Shown here: positions 24,337-31,879 of the stretch, piece after piece
Layout: each line of letters starts with the position of its first letter
Position numbering within the stretch: position 1 is the first letter of the stretch
NCBI GenBank assembly: GCA_022796875.1
Contig: JAAWJJ010000014.1
Span: 1 to 60,249 of the forward strand
Length of the DNA: 60,249 nt
DNA from: Eubacterium sp.
GTDB lineage: Bacteria > Bacillota > Clostridia > Lachnospirales > Lachnospiraceae
Direction of reading: 5' to 3'
Notes under the pieces: model-generated
What the model was told of the DNA's origin: nothing
Database searches by the model: none
What the model saw: only the letters and a program-made list of their open reading frames with translations
Translations under genes and position numbers: made by a program

Positions 24337-25191
24337 TTATCCATATAAACGGCTGATTGCCTCTGCCAGCTCCTGCCGGTTTAAAATACCGGTATCAATC
24401 GGAAGCCCGGCCTCGCGCAGTTCACAGGCAAGTTTTGTCATCTGCGGCAGTTCCAGACGGCAGCTTTCCAGAATCTCCCTCTGCCTGAAAACCTCCCGCG
24501 GAGTTCCCTGCAAAACAACTTTTCCCTGTTTCATCACAAAAACACGATCCGCCTCTGCCGCTTCCTCCATATTATGCGTGATCAGGATTACGGTAATCCC
24601 GTGTTCCTTATTTAACCGGGACATTGTATCCAGAACTTCTTTCCGGCCCACCGGATCCAGCATCGCCGTAGGTTCATCAAAAACGATACAGTTTGTCCTC
24701 ATTGCCACGACTCCGGCGATCGCCACTCGCTGTTTTTGCCCGCCGGACAATTTATTGGGCGAACGGCGGCGGTAATCCGTCATACCGGTACCGGCTAACC
24801 CCTCCGTTACACGTTTTTCGATCTGAACCGAAGACACTCCCATATTTTCCGGACCAAACGCCACGTCTTCTTCTACCGTACCCGCCACGATCTGGTTATC
24901 GGGGTTTTGAAAAACCATGCCTGCCATCTGACGCAGTTTCCAAAGCTCTTCTTCCTGTTTCGTATCTTTTCCGCCGATCCAGACAGTGCCTTCTTCCGGA
25001 GTTAACAGCGCGTTAAAATGCTTCGCCAGCGTTGTCTTCCCCGAACCGTTATGCCCAAGGATTGCCGCAAATTCTCCCTGTTCCATATCCAGGCTCACGT
25101 GATCCAGAGCCGTCGTAATGCTTTCTACATTCCCTTCTTCGTCACGCCTGATATATTCATATAATACTTTCGCCGCTTTTACAATTCCCAT
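24337..25191 (-). CDS. ecfA1: energy-coupling factor transporter ATPase EcfA1
   Basis: A 284-residue ATPase paired with EcfA2. Walker A GHNGSGKTTLAKHFN, Q loop VFQNPDNQIVA, signature LSGGQKQRVAIAGVV, Walker B CIVFDEPTAMLDP and switch LITHNMEEA are all present. The NPDNQ Q loop is characteristic of EcfA1. It starts 8 bases after the trmL stop, so the vitamin transporter core is co-transcribed with trmL. Confidence 0.95.
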   Translation of the reverse strand: MGIVKAAKVLYEYIRRDEEGNVESITTALDHVSLDMEQGEFAAILGHNGSGKTTLAKHFNALLTPEEGTVWIGGKDTKQEEELWKLRQMAGMVFQNPDNQIVAGTVEEDVAFGPENMGVSSVQIEKRVTEGLAGTGMTDYRRRSPNKLSGGQKQRVAIAGVVAMRTNCIVFDEPTAMLDPVGRKEVLDTMSRLNKEHGITVILITHNMEEAAEADRVFVMKQGKVVLQGTPREVFRQREILESCRLELPQMTKLACELREAGLPIDTGILNRQELAEAISRLYG

Positions 25192-25199
25192 TTCTTTTT

Positions 25200-25700
25200 T
25201 CAGACTTCCTCCCAGCTATGACGGTGCAGTTCCCCGGTCAGTTTCATTTCCCCGAAATTCTGCTGGCGCAAGGCTTCATACAGCACGATCGCCGCCGAAT
25301 TTGACAGGTTCAGGGAACGTGTTTCCCCTGACATCGGGATACGAATACATTCATCCGGATGCTGCAGCAGCACCTCTTCCGGTATTCCCGCGCTTTCTTT
25401 GCCAAACATGAAGTAACAATCCGGCTCATAATGGATTTCGGTATAAATATGGCGCGCTTTTGTCGTTGCATAATAAATCTTTGCACCAGGATTCTTTTCC
25501 AGGAAATCCGCATAATTAATATATCTTTCCACATCAAGATCCTGCCAGTAATCCATCCCGGCCCGTCGGATCTGTTTTTCATTCAGCCGGAATCCCAACG
25601 GTTCAATCAAGTGCAGCTTACTGCCGGTCGCCACGCAGGTCCTGCCGATGTTTCCGGTATTTGCCGGTATTTCCGGCTCATATAATACAATGTGAAACAC
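25200..25700 (-). CDS. trmL: tRNA (cytidine/uridine-2'-O-)-methyltransferase TrmL
   Basis: A 166-residue SPOUT-fold methyltransferase that 2'-O-methylates the wobble nucleotide of tRNA-Leu isoacceptors. HIVLYEPEIPANTGNIGRTC at the N terminus, FGKESAGIP in the middle and PMSGETRSLNLSNSAAIVLYEALRQ (split as MSGETRSLNLSNSAAI) in the knot are diagnostic. Translation starts at GTG (25700) with AGGAGGT 7 bases upstream. First gene of the run leading into ecfA1. Confidence 0.94.
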   Translation of the reverse strand: MFHIVLYEPEIPANTGNIGRTCVATGSKLHLIEPLGFRLNEKQIRRAGMDYWQDLDVERYINYADFLEKNPGAKIYYATTKARHIYTEIHYEPDCYFMFGKESAGIPEEVLLQHPDECIRIPMSGETRSLNLSNSAAIVLYEALRQQNFGEMKLTGELHRHSWEEV

Positions 25701-25736
25701 GCCGGTACCTCCTGTATCTTTATTTCTCCCGTATTC

Positions 25737-26906
25737 TTATTTTTCCTGCCTCAAACGGGTAATAAACCGCTCGATCCGTCCCAGCGCTTCCTTAAGATTT
25801 TCCAGGGAATACGCATAGGAAATACGCAAAAACCCTTCTCCGCAATCACCGAAAGCCGTACCCGGCACGACAGCAACTTTTTCTTCCATTAAAAGTTTTG
25901 TTGCAAAATCTTCGGACGTCATGCCAAATTCTTTAATACACGGAAAAGTGTAAAATGCGCCGTACGGTTCAAAACAGTCCAGTCCCATCTCCCGGAACCG
26001 ATGCATCAGATAACGCCTTCTTCCGTTATACTCTTCCCGCATCATGGCTACGTCTTCATCCCCGTTTTTCAGCGCGTCTACCGCCGCGTACTGGCTGGTC
26101 GTCGGTGCACACATAATCGCATATTGATGAATTTTCAACATTTGCTCCAGTATGATTTTCGGCGCGCATGCATATCCGATCCTCCAGCCCGTCATCGCAT
26201 GTGATTTGGAAAGCCCGTTCACCACGACGGTCCTTTCTTTCATTCCCGGCAGGGACGCTATGGAAACATGATGCTCCAAATAAGTAAGTTCCGAATAAAT
26301 TTCATCGCTTAACACAAACAGGTCGTGTTTTTTTACGACTTCCGCAATCGCTTCCAAATCCGATCTTTCCATGATCGCGCCGGTCGGATTGTTCGGAAAC
26401 GGCAAAACGAGTATTTTTGTCTTCGGAGTAATCGCCGCTTCCAGCTCTTCCTTTGTCAGACGAAATTCGTTTTCCGCTTTCAGATTAATGACTACAGGTT
26501 TGCCGCCGGCCAACACGGCGCACGGCAGATAGGAAACGTAACTCGGCTGCGGAATCAGCACTTCATCTCCTGGGTTTAACATAGCCCGGAACATAATATC
26601 AATCGCCTCGCTGCCTCCTACAGTAACCAGTATTTCCGTATCCGGATGATACTCCAACCCGTAACGGCGTTTCAGATAATGGCAAATCTCTGTTTTCATC
26701 TCTTTTAATCCGGCGTTTGACGTATAAAAAGTCCTGCCTTTTTCCAGAGAATAAATTCCTTCGTCGCGGATATGCCAGGGCGTTGCAAAATCCGGCTCGC
26801 CGACCCCCAGTGAAATAGCGTCTTTCATTTCCGTTACAATATCAAAAAATTTCCGGATTCCAGATGGTTTAATCGTAACTATAGTATCTGATAATGGGTT
26901 TCTCAT
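25737..26906 (-). CDS. pyridoxal-phosphate aminotransferase, class I/II
   Basis: A 389-residue fold-type I aminotransferase related to aromatic and aspartate aminotransferases. SLGVGEPDFATPWHI, GGSEAIDIMFRAML, LPFPNNPTGAIM, FVLSDEIYSEL and the Schiff-base lysine in GLSKSHAMTGWRIGY are all visible. The amino acid substrate cannot be assigned. Its start overlaps the Lrp gene stop by 4 bases, so regulator and enzyme are translationally coupled, suggesting Lrp-controlled amino acid metabolism. Confidence 0.92.
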   Translation of the reverse strand: MRNPLSDTIVTIKPSGIRKFFDIVTEMKDAISLGVGEPDFATPWHIRDEGIYSLEKGRTFYTSNAGLKEMKTEICHYLKRRYGLEYHPDTEILVTVGGSEAIDIMFRAMLNPGDEVLIPQPSYVSYLPCAVLAGGKPVVINLKAENEFRLTKEELEAAITPKTKILVLPFPNNPTGAIMERSDLEAIAEVVKKHDLFVLSDEIYSELTYLEHHVSIASLPGMKERTVVVNGLSKSHAMTGWRIGYACAPKIILEQMLKIHQYAIMCAPTTSQYAAVDALKNGDEDVAMMREEYNGRRRYLMHRFREMGLDCFEPYGAFYTFPCIKEFGMTSEDFATKLLMEEKVAVVPGTAFGDCGEGFLRISYAYSLENLKEALGRIERFITRLRQEK

Positions 26907-27385
26907 GGTATCATCTGTATCCTTTCATCTTTTTTCTCTTCTGCGATTATCGTTCCGAAATCTTTGTACTTTTTCAGAATAAAGTTTGTTTTTGTACTCA
27001 GTACGGATTCTAACGTAGACAATTTGTCCGATACAAACTGCGATACTTCACGCAGCGTTTTACCCTCAATGTTCACCAGCAGGTCATAACTGCCGGAAAT
27101 CAGATATACGCTGTTTACTTCGGAATAATTGTATATCCGCTCCGCAATCTTATCAAATCCCTGTCCTCTCTGCGGAGTAACGCGCACTTCAATCAGCGCG
27201 GTCACTTTTTCGATCGACGTCTTTTCCCAGTCGATCAGCGTATGATAACCGCAAATAACGCGTTCTTCCTCCATTTTCTGAATTTCATTTAAAACGGACG
27301 TTTCGTCCGCCCCTAAAATAATTGCCAGTTCTTTCAAATCAATCCGGCTGTTTTTTTCTATAAAATTTAAAATTTTTTCCCACAT
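26903..27385 (-). CDS. Lrp/AsnC family transcriptional regulator
   Basis: A 160-residue feast/famine regulator. An N-terminal winged helix (SRIDLKELAIILGADETSVLNEIQKME) is followed by the RAM effector domain (about residues 65-145: VTALIEVRVTPQRGQGFDKIAERI, YLISGSYDLLVNIEG). An amino acid ligand is expected from the family. It lies between an AIR-synthase-like gene (3-base gap) and the aminotransferase (4-base overlap). Confidence 0.92.
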   Translation of the reverse strand: MWEKILNFIEKNSRIDLKELAIILGADETSVLNEIQKMEEERVICGYHTLIDWEKTSIEKVTALIEVRVTPQRGQGFDKIAERIYNYSEVNSVYLISGSYDLLVNIEGKTLREVSQFVSDKLSTLESVLSTKTNFILKKYKDFGTIIAEEKKDERIQMIP

Positions 27386-27388
27386 TTT

Positions 27389-28459
27389 TTATTCCTCCGA
27401 TTTTTCTTTTCCTAAAAACCGATACCATTCGTCCTGCTGCGGACGCTCCAGATATCGCGTTTCTCCGTCGTTATATAGAATTCTGGCTTTTCCCCGGGTT
27501 GCCCGGCCAATCACCGTTGCTGCAATATTTTGCTTTTTCAGATCCGCCGCCAGCGCGGCCCCGTTTTCCGCCGCCATCAAAAGACATCCCCCGGATATCA
27601 ACCCGTATGGATTTAACCCCAACGCTTCGCATATTTCCACCGTGTGCTGGCGAAGCGGTATTTTCCTCAAATCTATTTCCAGTCCGACGCCGGAAGCTTC
27701 CGCCATTTCCCAAAGCGCGCCGAAAATGCCCCCTTCAGAAACGTTGTGCATCGCACCCGCGCCGGACTTCATGGCTGCGGCGGCCTCTTCCACTACGGAC
27801 AAATATCTTACAAATCCTTTCGCTTCTTCGAGAAACGGCGCTGCAAATCGTGCCTGCAGCTGTACAAAAGCTTCTTCCAGCAGCAATACGCTGCCCTCCA
27901 GGCCGATCCACTTGCTGAGCACAATATCCATTCCCGGCCGCACTTTTTGCTGCTGCACTTTTTGTTTTTGCTTGTCTGCCGGCTGCATGACGTTTTGCTC
28001 CGGCTGCACTTTCTGCTGCTTATCTGCCGGAAACATTGGTGTTCCGATTCCGGTAAGCGTGACTACCGGCCGTACCACGTCCTCTGTTACCAGTACATTC
28101 CCTGCGGCTATCGCCGCCCCATACGGCTCCGTACACTGTGTAAGCTGCTGCACCAGCTTTTTCAACTGCTCTTCCTCCGCATCCGCTGGCAGCAGGATAT
28201 CGGCAAGCACTACCTCCGTCTTCATTCCGGCAGCCGCAAGATTATTGACTGTCCGGCAAATTCCGTTCTGCCGGATGGTATCGCCCTTTAAAAAAAGCGT
28301 ATCCACGCTGTACGCCGTACTTACCATCCCCGGCGCGCTGATCTTCGTACAATCATTTCCGAGGCAGGACGGACGGCTCAATATTTCATTTGCTTTTACG
28401 TCGGTATACAAAAGCACGGAACGCTTCCATACCGATTCCGATATTTTTCCCGTCTTCAT
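27389..28459 (-). CDS. AIR synthase-related (HypE/ThiL-like) protein
   Basis: A 356-residue protein with the PurM/HypE/ThiL fold. NAM-like N-terminal substrate loop (SVDTLFLKGDTI), NNLAAAGMKTEVVLADILLP, ISGGCLLMAAENG and MHNVSEGGIFGALWEMAEASGVG are typical of the HypE-like branch, which in clostridia is often annotated only as AIR synthase-related. An unusual Q/K-rich insert of about 35 residues (around 145-180, with PADKQ and QKV repeated) sits between the two domains. The exact reaction is unknown. First gene of an operon with lrp and the aminotransferase, so a role in amino acid or cofactor metabolism is likely. Confidence 0.8.
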   Translation of the reverse strand: MKTGKISESVWKRSVLLYTDVKANEILSRPSCLGNDCTKISAPGMVSTAYSVDTLFLKGDTIRQNGICRTVNNLAAAGMKTEVVLADILLPADAEEEQLKKLVQQLTQCTEPYGAAIAAGNVLVTEDVVRPVVTLTGIGTPMFPADKQQKVQPEQNVMQPADKQKQKVQQQKVRPGMDIVLSKWIGLEGSVLLLEEAFVQLQARFAAPFLEEAKGFVRYLSVVEEAAAAMKSGAGAMHNVSEGGIFGALWEMAEASGVGLEIDLRKIPLRQHTVEICEALGLNPYGLISGGCLLMAAENGAALAADLKKQNIAATVIGRATRGKARILYNDGETRYLERPQQDEWYRFLGKEKSEE

Positions 28460-28484
28460 TTTTATCTCCCGAGTTTTGTAAGGA

Positions 28485-28519
28485 AAACAGACTATCTCCT
28501 GCCCGGAGATAGTCTGTTT
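28485..28519 (-). terminator. terminator of the VanW-family gene
   Basis: AAACAGACTATCTCC pairs perfectly with GGAGATAGTCTGTTT around a 5-base loop; TTTCCTT follows on the minus strand. It lies 10 bases past the VanW-family stop and upstream of the next gene's ribosome binding site. Confidence 0.85.
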
Positions 28520-28528
28520 GTTTCCCTG

Positions 28529-30202
28529 CTATTCGTTTCCCCCACCGTCAGAATCATCACCTGCATCCGGGGCGTCATTGTCCGGCGTGTCCGGGGTATC
28601 CTCTTCCGGCTTTGAGTCGTCGTCATCCTTTTTGTTTTTGTCATCGTTATCCGGCTTCTCCTGCTCTTGCTGTGCTGCCTGCTGTGCCGCGGCTGCGGCT
28701 GCCTGTGCTTCTGCTGCTGCCTGCGCTTCTGCCGCCGCCTGTGCTGCTGCCGCCAACGCTTCATCGGAATATGCTGCCGCCGCCGCACGGATGGTAGCCT
28801 CGTCATTAGACGCTACCGCAGCCTGCATTGCCGCCGAAGCCCCCGGATCTGCGGAAGCGGTACCCACTTCATAGATCTGCGGGGAAGCCTTATAGGAACT
28901 TTTATTAAACTCTTCACGGCTGACTTCCACGCCATTTTCCCTCACAACTTTATATAAAACCGCTGTTTTTCCGACATGGGAAGACTGTACTCTTGAAATC
29001 GAACCGATCGGCGCGCCGGTCGCATGGAACTCCACGCCTGGATCCGTCGTACTCGTCGTCACGCTTTCAAAGGCAATCTCCCTGTTCGGATCTCTCGTTT
29101 CCTCTCCGTAAACGGTAAACGTGATCACTCCGCCGTTTGTATATCCCTCAATATAGATCGGCGTCTTCGTATTATTCACAAATTTCAGATTTTTTGATGT
29201 ACCTGCAATCGCCGCGTCCGCGGATGGGTCTACATAATTCACGATCATCGAATGATTGTGCCGTTCCGTAATCTCCAGTTCCGCACGGATGACGGCGTTA
29301 TATAACGTCGTAGACACCTGGCAGATTCCGCCGCCGTATGTTTCTACAGTTGTTCCGTTTTCATAGGAGCCTGCCAGTTCATAGCCATGCGCCGCGTCAA
29401 ACGGACTGACTGCGTCGTAAACGGAAAATTCCTGTCCCGGATAGATGACCGAACCGTTGATCAGCGAACATCCGTTCCTGACATTTTTGGCTCTTCCCGA
29501 AGCGGAACTGCTGAAATCAGTGGAAAATGTGCCCAATACGTCGGTTACTTTTCTTAACTGCTCTTCGGTTCCTTCCGGTTCTTTCACTTCGGCCGCCAGT
29601 TCAATTGATGTATTATTGTCTGTCCATTCATTCTCAATAAAATCAATTACTTTTTGTGCAGACTTTTCTACATTTACCACAATACCGGAAGCGCCCTCTA
29701 TAATTTGAAAAGCGCCGTTTTCGCGGGTCAGCCCATAGTTTACCGGTTCCTGGTTCAGTTCGCCCTCTCTCGCCGTTAAAGCTTCTGTCACTTTCTGCGG
29801 ATCGGCAGTAAAGGAAATATCATAATTTTTCCCTTCGTTTTCCAGATCTTTCAACGCCTTATACCTGGCAATCAGGTTACCGCTGCGGCCGATATTCAAC
29901 GCTTCATCCACTACTTCCGTATTGCCCCATTCGATGCCTAAGTCTTTTGCCGAAACAGCAACGCTTTTATCTTCTACAGACAGAGAAAACTCTTCTCCCA
30001 TATAAGTTTCCACGCTGGCGTTCACCACCGCTTCTGCCTCTTCTTTACTCATTCCGCCTACGGAAATGCCGCCAATCGTAATATTATCGGCAATTACAGA
30101 TGGCGCGTCGTTTTGCGCCGCTGTCGTTTTCATCCCTCCGGTAATTACAATAGCCGCTGCCGCCGCTATGGATAAAGTAAGAATTTTTGTTCTTTTTTTC
30201 AT
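28529..30202 (-). CDS. secreted VanW-family cell wall protein
   Basis: A 557-residue exported protein. A signal peptide (TLSIAAAAAIVITGG) leads into peptidoglycan-binding-4 type repeats (about residues 40-225), then a VanW domain (VNVRNGCSLINGSVIYPGQEFSVYD-like region, GGICQVSTTLYNAVIRAELEI, RHNHSMIVNYVDPSADAAIAG). After about residue 440 the sequence becomes alanine/glutamine-rich, then aspartate/proline-rich, an elongated low-complexity wall-spanning tail. VanW is found in some vancomycin-resistance clusters but is widespread in clostridia without resistance. There is no van operon here. Confidence 0.88.
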   Translation of the reverse strand: MKKRTKILTLSIAAAAAIVITGGMKTTAAQNDAPSVIADNITIGGISVGGMSKEEAEAVVNASVETYMGEEFSLSVEDKSVAVSAKDLGIEWGNTEVVDEALNIGRSGNLIARYKALKDLENEGKNYDISFTADPQKVTEALTAREGELNQEPVNYGLTRENGAFQIIEGASGIVVNVEKSAQKVIDFIENEWTDNNTSIELAAEVKEPEGTEEQLRKVTDVLGTFSTDFSSSASGRAKNVRNGCSLINGSVIYPGQEFSVYDAVSPFDAAHGYELAGSYENGTTVETYGGGICQVSTTLYNAVIRAELEITERHNHSMIVNYVDPSADAAIAGTSKNLKFVNNTKTPIYIEGYTNGGVITFTVYGEETRDPNREIAFESVTTSTTDPGVEFHATGAPIGSISRVQSSHVGKTAVLYKVVRENGVEVSREEFNKSSYKASPQIYEVGTASADPGASAAMQAAVASNDEATIRAAAAAYSDEALAAAAQAAAEAQAAAEAQAAAAAAQQAAQQEQEKPDNDDKNKKDDDDSKPEEDTPDTPDNDAPDAGDDSDGGGNE

Positions 30203-30244
30203 TCAGTTATCTCCTGTTCTACAATTCCCGAAAATTCTGATGCA

Positions 30245-30274
30245 ATTATATCCCACATAAAGCAGAGATTTCAA
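30245..30274 (-). promoter_or_regulatory. promoter of the VanW-family gene
   Basis: On the minus strand TTGAAA (30274-30269), an 18-base spacer and TATAAT (30250-30245) lie about 40 bases upstream of the start codon. Confidence 0.65.
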
Positions 30275-30335
30275 GATAAATATCCACGAATATTATTGAC
30301 ATAATGAAGTGGTTTTTAGTATATTATGACATGGA

Positions 30336-30440
30336 TTACAAGAGCGCTCCTATAATCACGGACAGAACCATTACCGCACAGATAATGATCACAATCACTG
30401 CTGCGAGAATCCTCTTTTTTTTGGAGTTACGATAGTTCAT
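30336..30440 (-). CDS. 34-residue single-membrane-span peptide
   Basis: A small gene below usual calling limits. GAGGTG lies 6 bases upstream of the ATG at 30440. The product starts with a basic MNYRNSKKKRIL, then has one hydrophobic helix (AAVIVIIICAVMVLSVIIGALL) and stops at 30336. The good ribosome binding site, positive-inside charge pattern and clean membrane helix argue that it is translated. It lies upstream of the VanW gene on the same strand but before that gene's promoter. Function unknown; small membrane modulators look like this. Confidence 0.55.
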   Translation of the reverse strand: MNYRNSKKKRILAAVIVIIICAVMVLSVIIGALL

Positions 30441-30536
30441 TTTATTCACCTCGCTTAAAAAATATGAATCTGCTCTCTTCGTTTTCCGGCCAGTACATAC
30501 TTTTGCAAAAACTTTATTTACAAGGAGGAACCCCCG

Positions 30537-31142
30537 ATGTCTTATATGATCCTGGTAGTTTTTATGGCGTTTATCGTCTGGCTCGCAATCCGAATCCGCC
30601 AGACTTCCAAAAAAGAATCCGATGTTGAAAAAAACTTCTGGATCAAGGAAAACCAGGCAAACCAGACCCGAAAACAGGATATCAGCAATTTAGATTATAT
30701 CAAAATAGAATTGGAAAAGCTACCCCTGTATCAATCGGAAGATCCGGTTTTAAAAAACTGCGAAGAAATCATTACGGAATTAAGCGAAAAACAGATTCTC
30801 AACCTGACCGGCATTTCAAATACCGAATTGAAACTGCAATACGGCGTTGCAAATTTAAATATTCTTTCGGAATGTGACGAAAACTTCACGCAGCTCATAC
30901 GCTGTTTGAACAACTGGGGCTCGCGTTTGTCGGAACTGAATATGGAACAAGACGCCGTCGCCGTCTACGAATATGCCGTCAAATGCCGTTCCGATATTAC
31001 CGCCACCTGGCTTTCCCTGGCACAGCTTTATCTTTCGCAGGGACAGGCCGGAAAAATACGGGAACTGACCAAAACCGCTTCCACATTAAATTCTCTGTCG
31101 CGAAAAACAATACTTGAAAAATTAAACCAGATGGCCGTCTGA
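30537..31142 (+). CDS. membrane-anchored TPR-like protein, unknown function
   Basis: A 201-residue plus-strand gene with AAGGAGG 9 bases before the ATG. One N-terminal membrane helix (about residues 3-20, MILVVFMAFIVWLAIRI) is followed by a helical, charged region. Residues about 125-200 (LNMEQDAVAVYEYAVKCRSDITATWLSLAQLYLSQG, quoted here only as landmarks MEQDAVAVYEYAV and WLSLAQLYLSQG) look like two tetratricopeptide repeats. The orientation suggests a cytosolic or extracytoplasmic protein-interaction domain tethered to the membrane. Family unknown to me. Confidence 0.75.
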   Translation: MSYMILVVFMAFIVWLAIRIRQTSKKESDVEKNFWIKENQANQTRKQDISNLDYIKIELEKLPLYQSEDPVLKNCEEIITELSEKQILNLTGISNTELKLQYGVANLNILSECDENFTQLIRCLNNWGSRLSELNMEQDAVAVYEYAVKCRSDITATWLSLAQLYLSQGQAGKIRELTKTASTLNSLSRKTILEKLNQMAV

Positions 31143-31158
31143 CCAACTGGTTTAATTT
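31119..31158 (+). terminator. hairpin overlapping the stop of the TPR-like gene
   Basis: AAATTAAACCAG pairs perfectly with CTGGTTTAATTT around a 16-base loop that contains the stop codon. It probably ends transcription between the convergent TPR-like gene and nth, in both directions. Confidence 0.65.
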
Positions 31159-31189
31159 GTAATTCAGAAATAATTATGAGCGGCAGAAA

Positions 31190-31810
31190 TTAACGGCAGA
31201 GATCGGCCAGGAAACACTCGCTGCACTTCGGATTGCGCGCCGTGCAGATCGTCCTGCCTAACGTGATGATCTGCATATTGTATAAAATCCAGTGGTCTTT
31301 CGGCAGTACTTTCATCAGATCCTGCTCCACTTTTTCCGGATCCTCTTCCTCCGTAAATCCCAGCCGCTTTGAAATCCTTTTTACGTGGGTGTCGACCACG
31401 ACGCTCGGTTCATGGTAAACATTCCCGCGAATGACGTTTGCGGTTTTTCTGCCTACCCCGGCAAGGGAAGTCAAGTCCTCAATCGAAGACGGCACTTCCC
31501 CGTCAAACTCCTCCAGCAGCCGTTTTGCACAGGCAATCAGATTTTTCGCCTTATTCTGGTAAAAACCGATTGAACGGATATCCTCTTTCAATTCTTCGTA
31601 ATCTGCGGCAGCCAGCTTTTCCAGCGTGTCGTATTTCACAAACAGATCTTTTGTCACAATATTGACCCGCGCGTCGGTACACTGCGCGCTCAATATCACC
31701 GCAACCAGAAGCTGCCATGCGCTGTCATGGTTTAAATAACAGATCGCATCCGTCCCGTATGCCTGATCCAGCCTGGCCAGTATTTCTTTGGTACGTTTCT
31801 TTACCGCCAT
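31190..31810 (-). CDS. nth: endonuclease III
   Basis: A 206-residue DNA glycosylase/AP lyase for oxidised pyrimidines. The helix-hairpin-helix LAGVGRKTANVI, with the catalytic lysine, the catalytic aspartate in VVDTHVKRISKRLG and the C-terminal [4Fe-4S] cluster loop C-x6-C-x2-C-x5-C (CTARNPKCSECFLADLC) are complete. Length is standard. It is a single gene between a convergent plus-strand gene and the GH25 muramidase gene. Confidence 0.96.
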   Translation of the reverse strand: MAVKKRTKEILARLDQAYGTDAICYLNHDSAWQLLVAVILSAQCTDARVNIVTKDLFVKYDTLEKLAAADYEELKEDIRSIGFYQNKAKNLIACAKRLLEEFDGEVPSSIEDLTSLAGVGRKTANVIRGNVYHEPSVVVDTHVKRISKRLGFTEEEDPEKVEQDLMKVLPKDHWILYNMQIITLGRTICTARNPKCSECFLADLCR

Positions 31811-31879
31811 AATTTTCTTCCTCTGTTTTTGCTTTTCTCTTGTGATTACTCCGCTTTTGTACCTGCGTCGCCTGTATAT

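Noticed and set aside
27642..28481. 279-codon open frame on the plus strand, rich in serine, cysteine and proline
   Set aside because: Fully antisense to the AIR-synthase-like gene, whose protein has clear family motifs. The plus frame has none.
28492..28874. Low-complexity overlapping frames (RQQHRRRQ-type and Ser/Ala-rich)
   Set aside because: They are alternative readings of the alanine/glutamine-rich tail of the VanW-family gene, not separate genes.
28529..30202. Vancomycin-resistance locus
   Set aside because: VanW-domain proteins are common in clostridia. No vanH/A/X ligase, dehydrogenase or dipeptidase genes are present.
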